A stretch of DNA of 64,000 nt from the NCBI RefSeq assembly GCF_002081825.1, contig NZ_MUKU01000009.1, forward strand, positions 114,073 through 178,072, given 5' to 3'. The notes beneath the pieces are model-generated. The model was not told the DNA's origin, made no database searches, and was given only the letters and a program-made list of their open reading frames with translations. Shown in pieces: positions 7,715 through 17,058 of this stretch. The stretch is from Chromobacterium haemolyticum (GTDB lineage Bacteria > Pseudomonadota > Gammaproteobacteria > Burkholderiales > Chromobacteriaceae). The first letter of the stretch is position 1. Every line of letters starts with the position of its first letter. Made by a program: the position numbers and the translations under genes.

Positions 7715-8874
7715 ACGCCGAACACCAAATGGCTGGCGAACTTGCGCCGCAGCGGCGGCAACGCGTCCAGCGCGCTGAGGCCGACACTGCGCATGGCGCT
7801 GACCACCGGATGATGGCCGTCGAATAATTTAATCAAACCATGGGTGAAACCCACCACCGCGTGGCTGTCCACCCGTCGCAACGCGGCATAGGCCGCCAGC
7901 GCGGCGGCGTCGCCGGGATCGGCCGCGCCGGCCAGCGCCGCGCTGAGGCCGGCGGCGTCGCGCAGGCCCAGGTTCAGGCCCTGCGCCGCCACCGGGTGCA
8001 TGGTTTGCGCGGCGTTGCCTATCATCGCCACCCGGCCGCTGACCACGCGGTTGAGCTGCTTCAGCGCCAGCGGGAACGCCGCGCGCGGCCCCACGCTCAG
8101 AATGCGGCCCTGGCGCTCGCCGAAGGCCTGCTGCAAAGCAGCGGCCACCTCGGCGTCGTCCGCAGCCTGCAAGCGGGCAGCGTCCTCGGCGCTGCGGGTC
8201 CACACCAACATATAAGCGTCGCCGTGCGGCAACAGGGCCAACGGCCCGTCATGGGCGAAGCGCTCGTAGGCCACGCCCTTGGGAGGCAATTCGGTGCTCA
8301 CCTCGGCCAGCACCGCGCACTGGCGGTAATCGTGGCTCAGGCGCTTGACGCCGGGCAGGCTTTCCGCCAGCGCGCCGCCCTCGGCCATCACCGCCAGCCG
8401 GCAGGTCAAGACGCTCTCGCCGGCGTCGGACGCCACCGTCACCACCGCGTAATGACTGAGGCTCTTGACCGCCCTCACCCGGTGACGCCACAGCACGCGC
8501 ACGCCGGCGCGCTCCAGCGCGCCGCCCAGCGCCGCCACCAGCGCCGGATAGTCCACCACCGCGCCCAAGTGCGGCAGCCCCACATCCTCGCCTTGCAACA
8601 GGGTGCGGCCGCAAGCGCTTTGCTGCGACACGTGCACGCTGTCGATCAAGGACGCCGGCAAATCCTCCGGCCAGGCGCCGGCTTCGCGCAGCAGCTCGCG
8701 GCTGTGCCAGGACAGCGCCAGCGCGCGCGCGTCGCGCACCGCCTCGTCGCGGCCTCGGGCCTCCACCAGCGTCACCTCGCGGCCGGCGCGCGCCAGCCGC
8801 AGCGCGGCCAGCGCCCCCACCGGGCCGCCGCCTATGATCACCACGTCCGCATGTTCATTTGTCTGTTGCTGCAT
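7711..8874 (-). CDS. ubiH: UbiH-type FAD-dependent 2-octaprenyl hydroxylase
   Basis: A 387-aa flavin monooxygenase paralogous to its downstream neighbour. It shows VVIIGGGPVGALAALRLAR at the N-terminus and VAMIGNAAQTMHPVAAQGLNLGL as the FAD motif. In ubiH-type enzymes this catalyses a ring hydroxylation in ubiquinone synthesis at the inner membrane. ATG at 8874 was chosen because AGGAAGGA lies just upstream; the frame extends 10 codons further. It sits between pepP (43 bp upstream) and visC/ubiI (overlapping). Confidence 0.88.
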   Translation of the reverse strand: MQQQTNEHADVVIIGGGPVGALAALRLARAGREVTLVEARGRDEAVRDARALALSWHSRELLREAGAWPEDLPASLIDSVHVSQQSACGRTLLQGEDVGLPHLGAVVDYPALVAALGGALERAGVRVLWRHRVRAVKSLSHYAVVTVASDAGESVLTCRLAVMAEGGALAESLPGVKRLSHDYRQCAVLAEVSTELPPKGVAYERFAHDGPLALLPHGDAYMLVWTRSAEDAARLQAADDAEVAAALQQAFGERQGRILSVGPRAAFPLALKQLNRVVSGRVAMIGNAAQTMHPVAAQGLNLGLRDAAGLSAALAGAADPGDAAALAAYAALRRVDSHAVVGFTHGLIKLFDGHHPVVSAMRSVGLSALDALPPLRRKFASHLVFGV

Positions 8875-8917
8875 GTCTGCTTCCTTCCTGTTTCCTCGGG
8901 ACACAGGCTCCGGATAC

Positions 8918-10213
8918 TCAATTCTCGTTCATCAGCGCTTCGATCTGATCAATCTGCTTGGGCACGCCGCCGGTATAGACCTCGCAGCCCTGCTCGGTAA
9001 TCAGCACGTCGTCTTCGATGCGCACGCCGATATTGTGCAAGGCGGCCGGCACGCCGTCCGCCGGGCGGATATACAAGCCCGGCTCCACCGTCACGCACAT
9101 GCCGGGCTGGTAAGCGCGCCACAGGCCGTTGCGCTTGCGCGCGCCCACGTCGTGCACATCCAGGCCGATCAAATGACCGATGCCGTGCATGTAGAACTGG
9201 CGGTAAGCGCCGGATTCGATCACCCCGTCCACGCTGCCTTGCAGCAGCCCCAGGTCCAGCATGCCCTGAGCCAGCACCGCCAGCGCGGCGTCGCCGGACG
9301 CGTTCCAGGGCACCTTGGGGCCCAGCGCGGCGATGGCCGCCGCCTGCGCCGCCAGCACCACTTCATAGACGTCGCGCTGCGGGCCGCTGAAGCGGCCGTT
9401 GATCGGGAAGCTGCGGGTGATGTCGCCGGCGTAGCCTTCCAGCTCGCAGCCGGCGTCGATCAACAGCATCTCGCCGTCGCGCAGCAGGCCGTTGTTGGCG
9501 CAGTAATGCAGAGTGCAGGCATGGGCGCCGCCGGCGACGATGCTTTCGTAGGAAGGCTGGCGCGCGCCGCGGCTGACGAAGGCGTGCAGGATTTCCGCCT
9601 CGATCTGGTATTCATGCAGGCCGGGCCGGGTGGTCCGCATCGCCTGCACATGACCGGCGGCGGAAATCTCGCCGGCGCGGCGCAGCAGCGCGATCTCGCT
9701 GTCGTCCTTGATCAAGCGCATCTCGTCCAGCAGCGCGTGCACGTCGCCGTAGCAACTGGGCGCCGGCGCGCCGTGGTAGGCGCGCTGGCGCAGGCTGTCC
9801 AGCCAGCCGTTGACGCGCGCGTCGAATTTGGCGTCGCGGCCCAGGCTCCAGCACAGCCGGCCGCAGCCGGACAGCAGCTCCAGCATCCGCGCGTCCAGCT
9901 CGGCGACGGGATAAGCCTCCTCGAAGCCGAAAGCCTCGGCCGCCGCCTGCGGCCCGTGGCGGAAGCCTTCCCAGATTTCCATGTCCGGATTCTTGTCGCG
10001 GCAGAACAGGATGGACTTGCCGCTGCGGCCGTCCAGCACCAGCACCGCTTCCGGTTCGGCGAAACCGGTCAGGTACAGGAAATGGCTGTCCGGGCGATAG
10101 GGATAGAAATTATCGGCGTTGCGCACCGCTTCCGGCGCGGTGGGCAGCACCGCGACGGCCTCGCCCAGGGCGGACAGCAGGCGGGCGCGGCGTGCGGCAT
10201 GAGGCGTGGGCAT
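8918..10213 (-). CDS. pepP: Xaa-Pro aminopeptidase (aminopeptidase P)
   Basis: A 431-aa manganese-dependent M24B peptidase that removes N-terminal residues preceding proline. It has the N-terminal creatinase-like domain (NADNFYPYRPDSHFLYLTGF) and the pita-bread catalytic domain. The metal ligands lie in LLIDAGCEL and AGDITRSF (two Asp), MHGIGHLIGL (His), VTVEPGLY (Glu) and GVRIEDD (Glu). First gene of the pepP-ubiH-ubiI block. The 87-bp gap to iolB upstream shows no obvious terminator. Confidence 0.93.
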   Translation of the reverse strand: MPTPHAARRARLLSALGEAVAVLPTAPEAVRNADNFYPYRPDSHFLYLTGFAEPEAVLVLDGRSGKSILFCRDKNPDMEIWEGFRHGPQAAAEAFGFEEAYPVAELDARMLELLSGCGRLCWSLGRDAKFDARVNGWLDSLRQRAYHGAPAPSCYGDVHALLDEMRLIKDDSEIALLRRAGEISAAGHVQAMRTTRPGLHEYQIEAEILHAFVSRGARQPSYESIVAGGAHACTLHYCANNGLLRDGEMLLIDAGCELEGYAGDITRSFPINGRFSGPQRDVYEVVLAAQAAAIAALGPKVPWNASGDAALAVLAQGMLDLGLLQGSVDGVIESGAYRQFYMHGIGHLIGLDVHDVGARKRNGLWRAYQPGMCVTVEPGLYIRPADGVPAALHNIGVRIEDDVLITEQGCEVYTGGVPKQIDQIEALMNEN

Positions 10214-10300
10214 GGCGGAATCCAGGCAAGAGACCGGCGCGGTCGTAAAAGCGGCAGTTTACACCGCCGCCCGCGCCAACCCAAGCCCCGCCGCCGCGCC

Positions 10301-11110
10301 TCAGGTCGCGGCGGACAGCATCCACTCATGCGCCGGGTCGTTGTGGAAGCGCCATTCGCGGCGCGGCCCGGCCATCACGTTGAGGTAGTAGGATTCATAG
10401 CCGTGCGGCACGCACACCGGATGATAGCCGCGCGGCACCAGCACCACGTCGCCGTCCTCCACCGCGTGGGATTGGTCCAGATCGCGCTCGTCGGTGTAGA
10501 CGCGCTGGAACACGAAGCCCTGCGCCGGGCTCACCCGGTGGTAATAGGTTTCCTCCAGCTGGCTTTCCGCCGGCAGCGCGTCGCGGTCGTGCTTGTGCGG
10601 CGGATAGCTGGACGAATGGCCGGACGGGGTGCGCACTTCCACCACCAGTAGGCCGTCCGCCTCCGCCTGCTGCGGCAGAATGTCGGTGACGTAGCGGGTG
10701 TTGCTCCCCTGCCCGCGCACGCTCTGCGCCATGTCCTGCGGCCGGATCAGCCGCGGCGGCCGGATCAGCGGCCGGCCCGGCGCCGAGCACAAAGCCACTT
10801 CGGCCGCGCCGCGGGCGACGATGCGCAATGCACAGCCGGCGGGAATATAAGCCGCCCACGGCGCTTGCCCGTCGAACACGTCGGCGCGGCCGCCCACGCC
10901 CGGCCAATGTTGGTCGCCGGCGACGATGTCGACGACGCCGGCCAGCACCACCACGCAGCATTCCCGCTCCGCTTGCAGCCAGTCCTCGGCCTCGCCGTCG
11001 GCCAGGCGCAAGGCGCGGAAGCCGACATGGCGCCAGCCGGCGGAGGCCGGCGTCACATCGGCGGCGACGCGGCCGGCCGCCGCTCTCACGCGCAAATCAG
11101 GCTGATTCAT
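10301..11110 (-). CDS. iolB: 5-deoxy-glucuronate isomerase IolB
   Basis: A 269-aa cupin-type isomerase. It converts 5-deoxy-glucuronate to 2-deoxy-5-keto-gluconate in myo-inositol breakdown. Family segments include SYPPHKHDRD (metal-binding histidines), ETYYHRVSPAQGFVFQRVYTD, VPRGYHPVCVPHGYESYYLN and MAGPRREWRF. The ATG at 11110 overlaps the iolE stop by 4 bp (ATGA). The open frame runs far upstream, but that part is the shadow of iolE. Confidence 0.93.
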   Translation of the reverse strand: MNQPDLRVRAAAGRVAADVTPASAGWRHVGFRALRLADGEAEDWLQAERECCVVVLAGVVDIVAGDQHWPGVGGRADVFDGQAPWAAYIPAGCALRIVARGAAEVALCSAPGRPLIRPPRLIRPQDMAQSVRGQGSNTRYVTDILPQQAEADGLLVVEVRTPSGHSSSYPPHKHDRDALPAESQLEETYYHRVSPAQGFVFQRVYTDERDLDQSHAVEDGDVVLVPRGYHPVCVPHGYESYYLNVMAGPRREWRFHNDPAHEWMLSAAT

Positions 11111-12027
11111 GCGCAACTCCTTTCCGACGCGCCGGCGCGGATGGCGGCCACCAGCCCGGCCAGGGTGCGGAAGCCCAGCTCGGCGTAGCGGTAGCTGGGC
11201 GCCACCACCGGGTCCTGTTCCGCCTCCACCACCAGCCAGCCGCGATAGCCGTGCTCGGCCAGCGTGCGCAGCAGGGCTTCGAAATCGATGACGCCGTCGC
11301 CGGGCACGGTGAACACGCCGTTGAGCACCGCCTCCAGAAAACTCCAGCCGCGGTTGCGCGCCAGCCGCGCCACCTGCGGGCGGATGTCCTTGCAATGAAC
11401 GTGAACCACGCGGCCGATATGACGGCGCAGCACCGCCAGCGGTTCGCCGCCGGCGAAGGCGATGTGGCCGCTGTCGAACAGCAGGCCCACTTCCGGGCCG
11501 GTGACCGCCATCAGCGCGTCCACATCGTCCGGGGTTTCGACGTAGGCCCCCATATGGTGATGGTAGGCCAGCGTCAGGCCGTGGCTTTGCAGATGGCGGC
11601 CGAAGGCGTTCAGCCGCTCGCCGTAGTCGCGCCATTGCCGCTCCGAGCCAAAGCGCGGGCGCTGGCTCAAGGGCCTCGGCTGGCCCTGTATCGCCTGGGC
11701 CACTTCGCCGTAGACCATCACCCGGCAGCCGCTGGCGGCCAGCAAACGCACATGCGGCTCCGCCGCGGCGATTTCCTCATCCACGCCGCGCTCGGCCAGC
11801 CTGCCGGAATGCCAGCCGGACACGCATTGCAGGCCGTGCGGCGCCAGCGCCGCCGCCAGCGCTTCCGGCTGGCGCGGGAATTTATTGCCCAGCTCAAAAC
11901 CGCGGTAGCCTATGGCCGCGCCTTCGGCCAGCGCCTGCTCCAGCGAAATCTCGCCGCCCAGCGACGGCAGGTCGTCATTGCTCCAGGAAATCGGATTGAT
12001 GCCGATTTTCACGTCGAATGCATGCAT
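11107..12027 (-). CDS. iolE: Inosose dehydratase IolE
   Basis: A 306-aa TIM-barrel dehydratase (xylose-isomerase-like superfamily). It removes water from 2-keto-myo-inositol to give 3D-trihydroxycyclohexane-1,2-dione. Motifs seen: IGINPISWSNDDLP near the N-terminus, YHHHMGAYVE, LLFDSGHIAFAGG, VHVHCKDI and WLVVEAEQDP, which supply the metal-binding acidic and histidine residues. Start chosen at 12027, where the alignable protein begins (MHAFDVKIG). It lies 14 bp after iolD. Confidence 0.93.
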   Translation of the reverse strand: MHAFDVKIGINPISWSNDDLPSLGGEISLEQALAEGAAIGYRGFELGNKFPRQPEALAAALAPHGLQCVSGWHSGRLAERGVDEEIAAAEPHVRLLAASGCRVMVYGEVAQAIQGQPRPLSQRPRFGSERQWRDYGERLNAFGRHLQSHGLTLAYHHHMGAYVETPDDVDALMAVTGPEVGLLFDSGHIAFAGGEPLAVLRRHIGRVVHVHCKDIRPQVARLARNRGWSFLEAVLNGVFTVPGDGVIDFEALLRTLAEHGYRGWLVVEAEQDPVVAPSYRYAELGFRTLAGLVAAIRAGASERSCA

Positions 12028-12041
12028 TGCCTTGTTCCCCG

Positions 12042-13898
12042 CTATTCGTATTGACGCCGGCGCAGCCGGTCTTCGTAAGCCTGGCGCGCGGCGCGGACCT
12101 CGGCCCGTTCCGACACCTCCGGCACCGCCACTTCCCACCAGCAGCCGCCGGCCTCGGTGGTGCGCGCCGGATCGGTGTCGATCACGATCAGATAGCTGCG
12201 CTCGGCGGCGCGGGCGCGGACCAGCGCCGCCTCCAGGCCGGCGATGTCGGCCACATGTTCGGCCTCGGCTCCCAAAGCACGCGCGTGAGCAGCAAAGTCC
12301 ACCCTCGGCGCGCCGTGGCGGCCCTGGCGGCAGTCGTCCAGCAGATTGTTGAACGGCGCGCCGCCGCAGGCTTGCTGCAAGCGGTTGATGCAGCCGTAGC
12401 CGCGATTGTCCAGCAGCACCACGATCAGCTTGCGGTCCAGCATCACCGAAGTCGCCAATTCGCTATTCATCATCAGATAACTGCCGTCGCCCACCATCAC
12501 GATGACTTCGCGCTCCGGCCGCGCCATCTTCACGCCCAGACCTCCGGCGATTTCATAGCCCATGCAGGAATAGCCGTATTCCAGGTGGTAGCCGCCCGGC
12601 GTCGCCGCGCGCCACAGCTTGTGCAATTCGGCCGGCAGGGTGCCGGCGGCGCAGACCACGATGTCGTCGCGCTCGGAGCCGGGGTGGCGCTGTACCGCGC
12701 CTATCACCTCGCCGTCGTAAGGCAGGCCGTGAGGCTGTCGCTGGCCGGTGACGCGCGCCGTCTCCGCGCGCCAGTCTTCGGCCAGCGCGCGCGCCTCAGC
12801 GCTCCAGCCGGCGTCGGCGCGCCAGCCGTCCAGCCGCGCCGACAGCGCGTCCAGGCACAGCGCGGCGTCGCCGGTCAAAGCCACGGCGTCGGCCTTGATC
12901 CCGTCCAGCGCGTTGACGTTGACGCTGAGCAGCCGCGCCTGACGAAACAACTGCCCGGAGCCGGTGCTGAAATCCTGCAAACGGCTGCCCAGGGCCAGCA
13001 CCAGATCGGCCTGTTCCGCCAGCCGGTTGGCGGCCGGCGAGCCGGTGACGCCGATTGCGCCCAGTTGCAGCGGGTGGTCCCAGGGCAAGGCGCTCTTGCC
13101 GGCCTGGGTTTCGGCCACCGGCGCGCCGTGGCGCTCGGCGAAGGCGCGCAAGGCCGCCGCGCCGCCGGCGCTGTAGAGCACGCCGCCGCCGGCCACGATC
13201 AGCGGCCGCCGCGCGGCGGCCAGCGCCCGCGCAGCCCGCTCCAGCGCATCCGTTTCCGGCGGCGGCGCGGCGATGCGCCACCGCCTCGGCCGGAACCAGT
13301 CCGTCGGATAGTCCCAAGCCATGGTCTGCACGTCCTGCGGCAGCGCCAGCGTGGCCGGCCCGCACTGCGCCGGGTCGGTCAGCACCGCCAGCGCGCGCGG
13401 CAATGCCGTGAGCAGCTGCGCCGGGTGGACGATGCGGTCGAAATAGCGCGACACCGGCCGCAGGCAGTCGTTGACCGACAAGGTGCCATCCTGCGGCGCT
13501 TCCAATTGCTGCAGCACCGGGTCCGGCGCGCGCGACACGAACACATCGCCGGGCAAGAGCAGCAGCGGCAGCCGGTTGACGTGGGCCAGCGCCGCGGCGG
13601 TGACCAAGTTGGTGGCGCCGGGGCCGATGGAGCTGGTCACCGCCATCATCCGGCGGCGGAAATGGGCTTTGGCGTAGGCGATGGCCGCATGAGCCATGCC
13701 TTGCTCATTGTGGGCGCGCCAGGTGGGCAGGCTGTCGCCGGCCTGCTGCAGCGCCTCGCCCAGGCCGGCGACGTTGCCGTGGCCGAAGATGGCCCACACC
13801 CCGGCGAACAGCGGCAGCTCCTCGCCGTCCAGCTCCACCCGCTGCGCGGCCAGGTAGCGCACCAGCGCCTGGGCCATGGTTAAGCGAATCGTGCTCAT
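12042..13898 (-). CDS. iolD: 3D-trihydroxycyclohexane-1,2-dione acylhydrolase IolD
   Basis: A 618-aa thiamin-diphosphate enzyme that opens the cyclic diketone to 5-deoxy-glucuronate. It has the three-domain ThDP layout: an N-terminal Pyr domain with the catalytic glutamate in AHNEQGMAHAA, a central domain, and a C-terminal PP domain with VMVGDGSYLMMNSEL for Mg-ThDP. YGYSCMGYEIAGGLG precedes the ThDP motif as in the family. The start overlaps the iolC stop by 4 bp. Part of the iolC-iolD-iolE-iolB operon. Confidence 0.94.
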   Translation of the reverse strand: MSTIRLTMAQALVRYLAAQRVELDGEELPLFAGVWAIFGHGNVAGLGEALQQAGDSLPTWRAHNEQGMAHAAIAYAKAHFRRRMMAVTSSIGPGATNLVTAAALAHVNRLPLLLLPGDVFVSRAPDPVLQQLEAPQDGTLSVNDCLRPVSRYFDRIVHPAQLLTALPRALAVLTDPAQCGPATLALPQDVQTMAWDYPTDWFRPRRWRIAAPPPETDALERAARALAAARRPLIVAGGGVLYSAGGAAALRAFAERHGAPVAETQAGKSALPWDHPLQLGAIGVTGSPAANRLAEQADLVLALGSRLQDFSTGSGQLFRQARLLSVNVNALDGIKADAVALTGDAALCLDALSARLDGWRADAGWSAEARALAEDWRAETARVTGQRQPHGLPYDGEVIGAVQRHPGSERDDIVVCAAGTLPAELHKLWRAATPGGYHLEYGYSCMGYEIAGGLGVKMARPEREVIVMVGDGSYLMMNSELATSVMLDRKLIVVLLDNRGYGCINRLQQACGGAPFNNLLDDCRQGRHGAPRVDFAAHARALGAEAEHVADIAGLEAALVRARAAERSYLIVIDTDPARTTEAGGCWWEVAVPEVSERAEVRAARQAYEDRLRRRQYE

Positions 13899-15853
13899 CG
13901 CGCGCCCTCCTCGCTGAGCGCGCGGCCGGCCGTGCCGCGTTCCTCGCGCCAGACCGCCACCAGTTCAGTGAATCGGGCGCCGGCCTCGGCCACCAGGCCG
14001 GCGTCGTCGATCTCGCCCGCAAGCCAGCGCTCGGCCGGCCGCTGAAACAGGCTGCGACCCACCATGAAGCCGCGGCAACTGCGGCTCGCGCGCGCGGCGG
14101 CAAAGCCCCGGCGCAGCGCGTCCAAGGGCGCGTTCAAGCCCAGCAGCACCACGCCTCGGCAATAGGGGTCGCGCTCGGCGATCAGCGCGTCCAGCGCCGG
14201 CCACTGCGCGGCGGCGGGCGGCTCCAGCTTCCACCAGTCCGGATAGATGCCCAGGTTGTACAAGCGCTTGAGCGCGCGGTAGACGGTGTCGTCCGCGCGC
14301 GGCAAATCCTTGGGTGGAATGATTTCCAGCAACAGTTCGTGTCCGCTGGCCTGGGCGGCGTCATAGAGCGCGCGGATCTGCGCTTCCTGTTCCAGCCGGT
14401 TGTCCAGCGCATCGTCCGGGTGGTACTGGGCCAGGCATTTGATCACGTGCTCGCGCGGCCAGGCGGCCAGCGCGCCGGCCATCGCTCGGCCTTGCTCGAA
14501 CACCAGCGGATTGGACCCTGGCAGCTCCACCGGCCGGCCCACCCACCAACCGCGGCCGGTGGCGGCGTACAGCGCGTCGGCACCGTAGCGCTCGTCTATC
14601 AGCACCCCCACCCGCCCGCGCAGACCCAAGCGCTGCTCCACGCCGGCCACCGCTTGCACCAGCAGCTGTTTCAAACGCGGCAGCCGCGCCTCGTCCGCGC
14701 CCGCCGCGCGCGCCAGCTCAAAGAACTGACTGCGATGGTCGAAGGCGAACACACACAACTCGTCCCAACGCGGCCGCGCCGCGCTGACCCGGTGCAACCG
14801 GCTCAGGGCCGCGTCCTCGCCCGGCCGCCGCGTCGGCGCGGCGAGAAAGCGCTCCAGCTCGGCCGGGGTCGGCATCGCCGGCGCGCAGCCGTGGCGCGAC
14901 ACCACCAGCGCGCCGCAGGCATTGGCGCGGCGGCAGCATTCTGCGTAGTCGCCGCCGCGTAGCCAGACAGAAAGGAAACCGGCCAGGAAGGCGTCGCCGG
15001 CGCCCAATACATTCATCACGTCCACTTCCTCGCCGGCCACGCTGAAGGCGTCCTCGATGCGCGCCGGCACTTCGCCGGGAATCACCGCGCAACCCAAGGG
15101 CCCCAGCTTGACCACCAGCACCGCCTGGCTCAGCGCGCGCACTCGGGCCAAGGCCGGCATCAGCTCGGCCTCGCCGCCGGCGATCAGGAACTCCTCCACA
15201 GTGCCGACGATGAGGTCGAACTCTGAGAGCAGGCTCTGCAAATGGGCGCTGACCTCGGCGCTGGCGATGTAGCGGGTTTCGCCGTCGCCGCGGCCGGCCA
15301 GGCCCCACAGCACCGGCCGGTAGTCGATGTCCAACACCGTGCGCGCGTCGTGGCGGCGCGCGTATTGCAGCGCGCGGCGGCTGGCCGCCTCCACTCCGGG
15401 CCGTGACAAATGGGTGCCGGTGATCAGCAAAGCCCGGCTGCCTGCGATGAAGCCCTCGTCGATGTCATCGGCGCTGAGCGCCATGTCGGCGCAGTTTTCG
15501 CGGTAGAACAGCAGGGGAAAAGTGTCCCGGTCCTTAATTCCCAGCAGGGTCAGGCCGGTCAGCCGCTCCGGGTCCACCTTCACCTGGCTGACGTCGCAGC
15601 CTTCGGCGCGCAGGGTGTTGAGCAGGAAGCGCCCCATCTGTTCGTCGCCGACGCGGGACAGCATCGCCGATTTCAAACCCAGCCGGGCCGCGCCGAAAGC
15701 GATGTTGGCGGAGGAGCCGCCCAGGTATTTGGCGAAGCTGGCCGCGTCTTCCAGCGGCGCGCCCAGTTGCTGCGCGTACAGGTCCACCGCCAGCCGGCCC
15801 AGGCAGACCAGGTCGCGGTCTCGGCCGCTGGCGAAACGGGTGGTGTTTTGCAT
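13895..15853 (-). CDS. iolC: Fused 5-dehydro-2-deoxygluconokinase (IolC) with C-terminal DUF2090 aldolase-like domain
   Basis: A 652-aa fusion. Residues 1 to about 325 are a PfkB sugar kinase with LGGSSANIAFGAARLG near the start and the catalytic VLGAGDAFLAGFLS. The C-terminal part (about 340-640) is the DUF2090 domain, with VFAFDHRSQFF, VGVLIDERYGADAL, IKCLAQYHPDD and RGFMVGRSLF, which resembles class I aldolases and is thought to cleave the phosphorylated product. Kinase and aldolase steps are therefore probably on one chain. The ATG at 15853 has GAAAGG upstream; the open frame further up is a shadow of the ABC ATPase gene. Confidence 0.92.
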   Translation of the reverse strand: MQNTTRFASGRDRDLVCLGRLAVDLYAQQLGAPLEDAASFAKYLGGSSANIAFGAARLGLKSAMLSRVGDEQMGRFLLNTLRAEGCDVSQVKVDPERLTGLTLLGIKDRDTFPLLFYRENCADMALSADDIDEGFIAGSRALLITGTHLSRPGVEAASRRALQYARRHDARTVLDIDYRPVLWGLAGRGDGETRYIASAEVSAHLQSLLSEFDLIVGTVEEFLIAGGEAELMPALARVRALSQAVLVVKLGPLGCAVIPGEVPARIEDAFSVAGEEVDVMNVLGAGDAFLAGFLSVWLRGGDYAECCRRANACGALVVSRHGCAPAMPTPAELERFLAAPTRRPGEDAALSRLHRVSAARPRWDELCVFAFDHRSQFFELARAAGADEARLPRLKQLLVQAVAGVEQRLGLRGRVGVLIDERYGADALYAATGRGWWVGRPVELPGSNPLVFEQGRAMAGALAAWPREHVIKCLAQYHPDDALDNRLEQEAQIRALYDAAQASGHELLLEIIPPKDLPRADDTVYRALKRLYNLGIYPDWWKLEPPAAAQWPALDALIAERDPYCRGVVLLGLNAPLDALRRGFAAARASRSCRGFMVGRSLFQRPAERWLAGEIDDAGLVAEAGARFTELVAVWREERGTAGRALSEEGAR

Positions 15854-15867
15854 GCTAGATCTACCTT

Positions 15868-16662
15868 TCAGATGTGGACGCCGTCCAGCTCGGCCATCAG
15901 TTTCTGCATTTCCGCGCCGCCAGCCATCATGTCCAGCACTTCCTCCTTGCTGACCGAGTCCTTGGCGTAAGTACCCAGCGAGCGGCCGCGATTGAGCAGG
16001 GTGAAGCGGTCGCCTATCGGATAGGCGTGGTTGACGTTGTGGGTGATGAAGATCACCGAGATGCCCTTCTCCCGCGCCTTGGAAATCAGCTTGAGCACAT
16101 TGACGCTCTGCTTGACGCCCAGCGCGGCGGTGGGCTCGTCCAGGATCAGCACCCGGGCGCCGAAGTGAATGGCGCGGGCGATGGCCAGGCATTGCTTCTC
16201 GCCGCCGGACAGGGTGCCTATCGCCTGGTGCGGATCGCGAATGTGGATGCCCATTTCCACCAGCTTGTCGCGCGCCACTTCGCCGGCCAGCTCCAAGTCC
16301 AGCACCGGCAGCAGGCCCAGCCATTTCTTCATCGGCTCCCGCCCCAGGAAGAAGTTGCGCGCCACCGACATCAGCGGCACCAGAGCCAAGTCCTGGTAAA
16401 CAGTGGCTATGCCCTGGTCCAGCGCCTGGCGCGGCGATTCGAAGCGCACCGGCTGTCCGTCCACCCGGTATTCGCCGCCACTGGGCCGGTGCACCCCGGC
16501 CAGGGTCTTGATCAGCGTGGATTTGCCGGCGCCGTTGTCGCCCAGTAGGCAATGCACCTCGCCGCGGCGCAGTTGCAGGTCTACCTTCTGCAAGGCAATC
16601 ACCGAGCCGAAGGTCTTGCTGACCTGGTCCAGCTCCAGGATGTAGTCGTCACACGGTTTCAT
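15868..16662 (-). CDS. Inositol/sugar ABC transporter ATP-binding protein
   Basis: A 264-aa single-domain ABC ATPase of the monosaccharide (CUT2) type. It has Walker [10 protein letters not shown]-loop VYQDLALVP, signature LSGGEKQ, Walker [13 protein letters not shown] and a switch histidine in [11 protein letters not shown]2 ATPases often carry two fused ABC domains; this one has a single domain. It lies 14 bp upstream of iolC, and a permease and binding protein follow upstream on the same strand, so myo-inositol is the likely substrate (context). Confidence 0.88.
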   Translation of the reverse strand: MKPCDDYILELDQVSKTFGSVIALQKVDLQLRRGEVHCLLGDNGAGKSTLIKTLAGVHRPSGGEYRVDGQPVRFESPRQALDQGIATVYQDLALVPLMSVARNFFLGREPMKKWLGLLPVLDLELAGEVARDKLVEMGIHIRDPHQAIGTLSGGEKQCLAIARAIHFGARVLILDEPTAALGVKQSVNVLKLISKAREKGISVIFITHNVNHAYPIGDRFTLLNRGRSLGTYAKDSVSKEEVLDMMAGGAEMQKLMAELDGVHI

Positions 16663-16798
16663 ATTCGACTCCTTGCGGCCCGCGGCCAGGATTGTTCAGC
16701 GCCGCGGCCGCGGCAAGGCGCGCCGACGCGGACAGTACATTGAGTACAGCAAGGAGGCGCAACGCGGCCGCATCGTTTTGCCGACTCGACCTCTGTCC
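16663..16798 (-). repeat. Family B palindromic element, copy B1 (conserved block 16710-16771)
   Basis: The block AAGGCGCGCCGACGCGGACA, core GTACATTGAGTAC, then GCAAGGAGGCGCAACGC matches copy B2 exactly 120 bp further on. The outer arms (about 16676-16709 and 16772-16788) are GC-rich and only partly complementary. It lies in the gap between the transporter ATPase and permease genes. Confidence 0.7.
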
Positions 16799-16912
16799 GT
16801 CACGGCCGGAAAAATCCAGCGCAGCGGCTGCGGCAAGGCGCGCCGACGCGGACAGTACATTGAGTACGGCAAGGAGGCGCAACGCGGCCGCAGGGATTTT
16901 GCCGGTCGTGAC
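16799..16912 (-). repeat. Family B palindromic element, copy B2
   Basis: A 114-bp palindrome. The left arm GTCACGGCCGGAAAAATCC (16799-16817) is complementary, with few mismatches, to the right arm GGATTTTGCCGGTCGTGAC (16894-16912). The core block is the same as in B1, with centre GTACATTGAGTAC. The arms differ from those of B3 although the core is shared. Confidence 0.8.
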
Positions 16913-16915
16913 CCA

Positions 16916-17058
16916 GAGCCGGCTCACGATCTGGCGAGCTAAAGCGAGACAAGGCGAAAACGGCTGAGAAAGCGGAATGTACGGTTGGTACATGAGCATT
17001 TCGAAGACGTACTCACCGTGTAACGCTCCACGACGCGCAGCGGATCGAGGGCCGGCTC
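16916..17058 (-). repeat. Family A palindromic element, copy A5 (divergent arms)
   Basis: A 143-bp copy with arms GAGCCGGCTCACGATC and GGATCGAGGGCCGGCTC instead of the usual GAACCTGTTTACG type, still complementary to each other. Core TGTACGGTTGGTACA. The right flank TCA (17059-17061) is the stop codon of the permease gene on the minus strand; the left flank is CCA, one mismatch from it. Confidence 0.85.

Noticed and set aside
8603..10651. 682-aa open frame opposite pepP, extending into the ubiH and iolB ends
   Set aside because: Repetitive Gln/His/Arg composition typical of antisense frames in GC-rich DNA.
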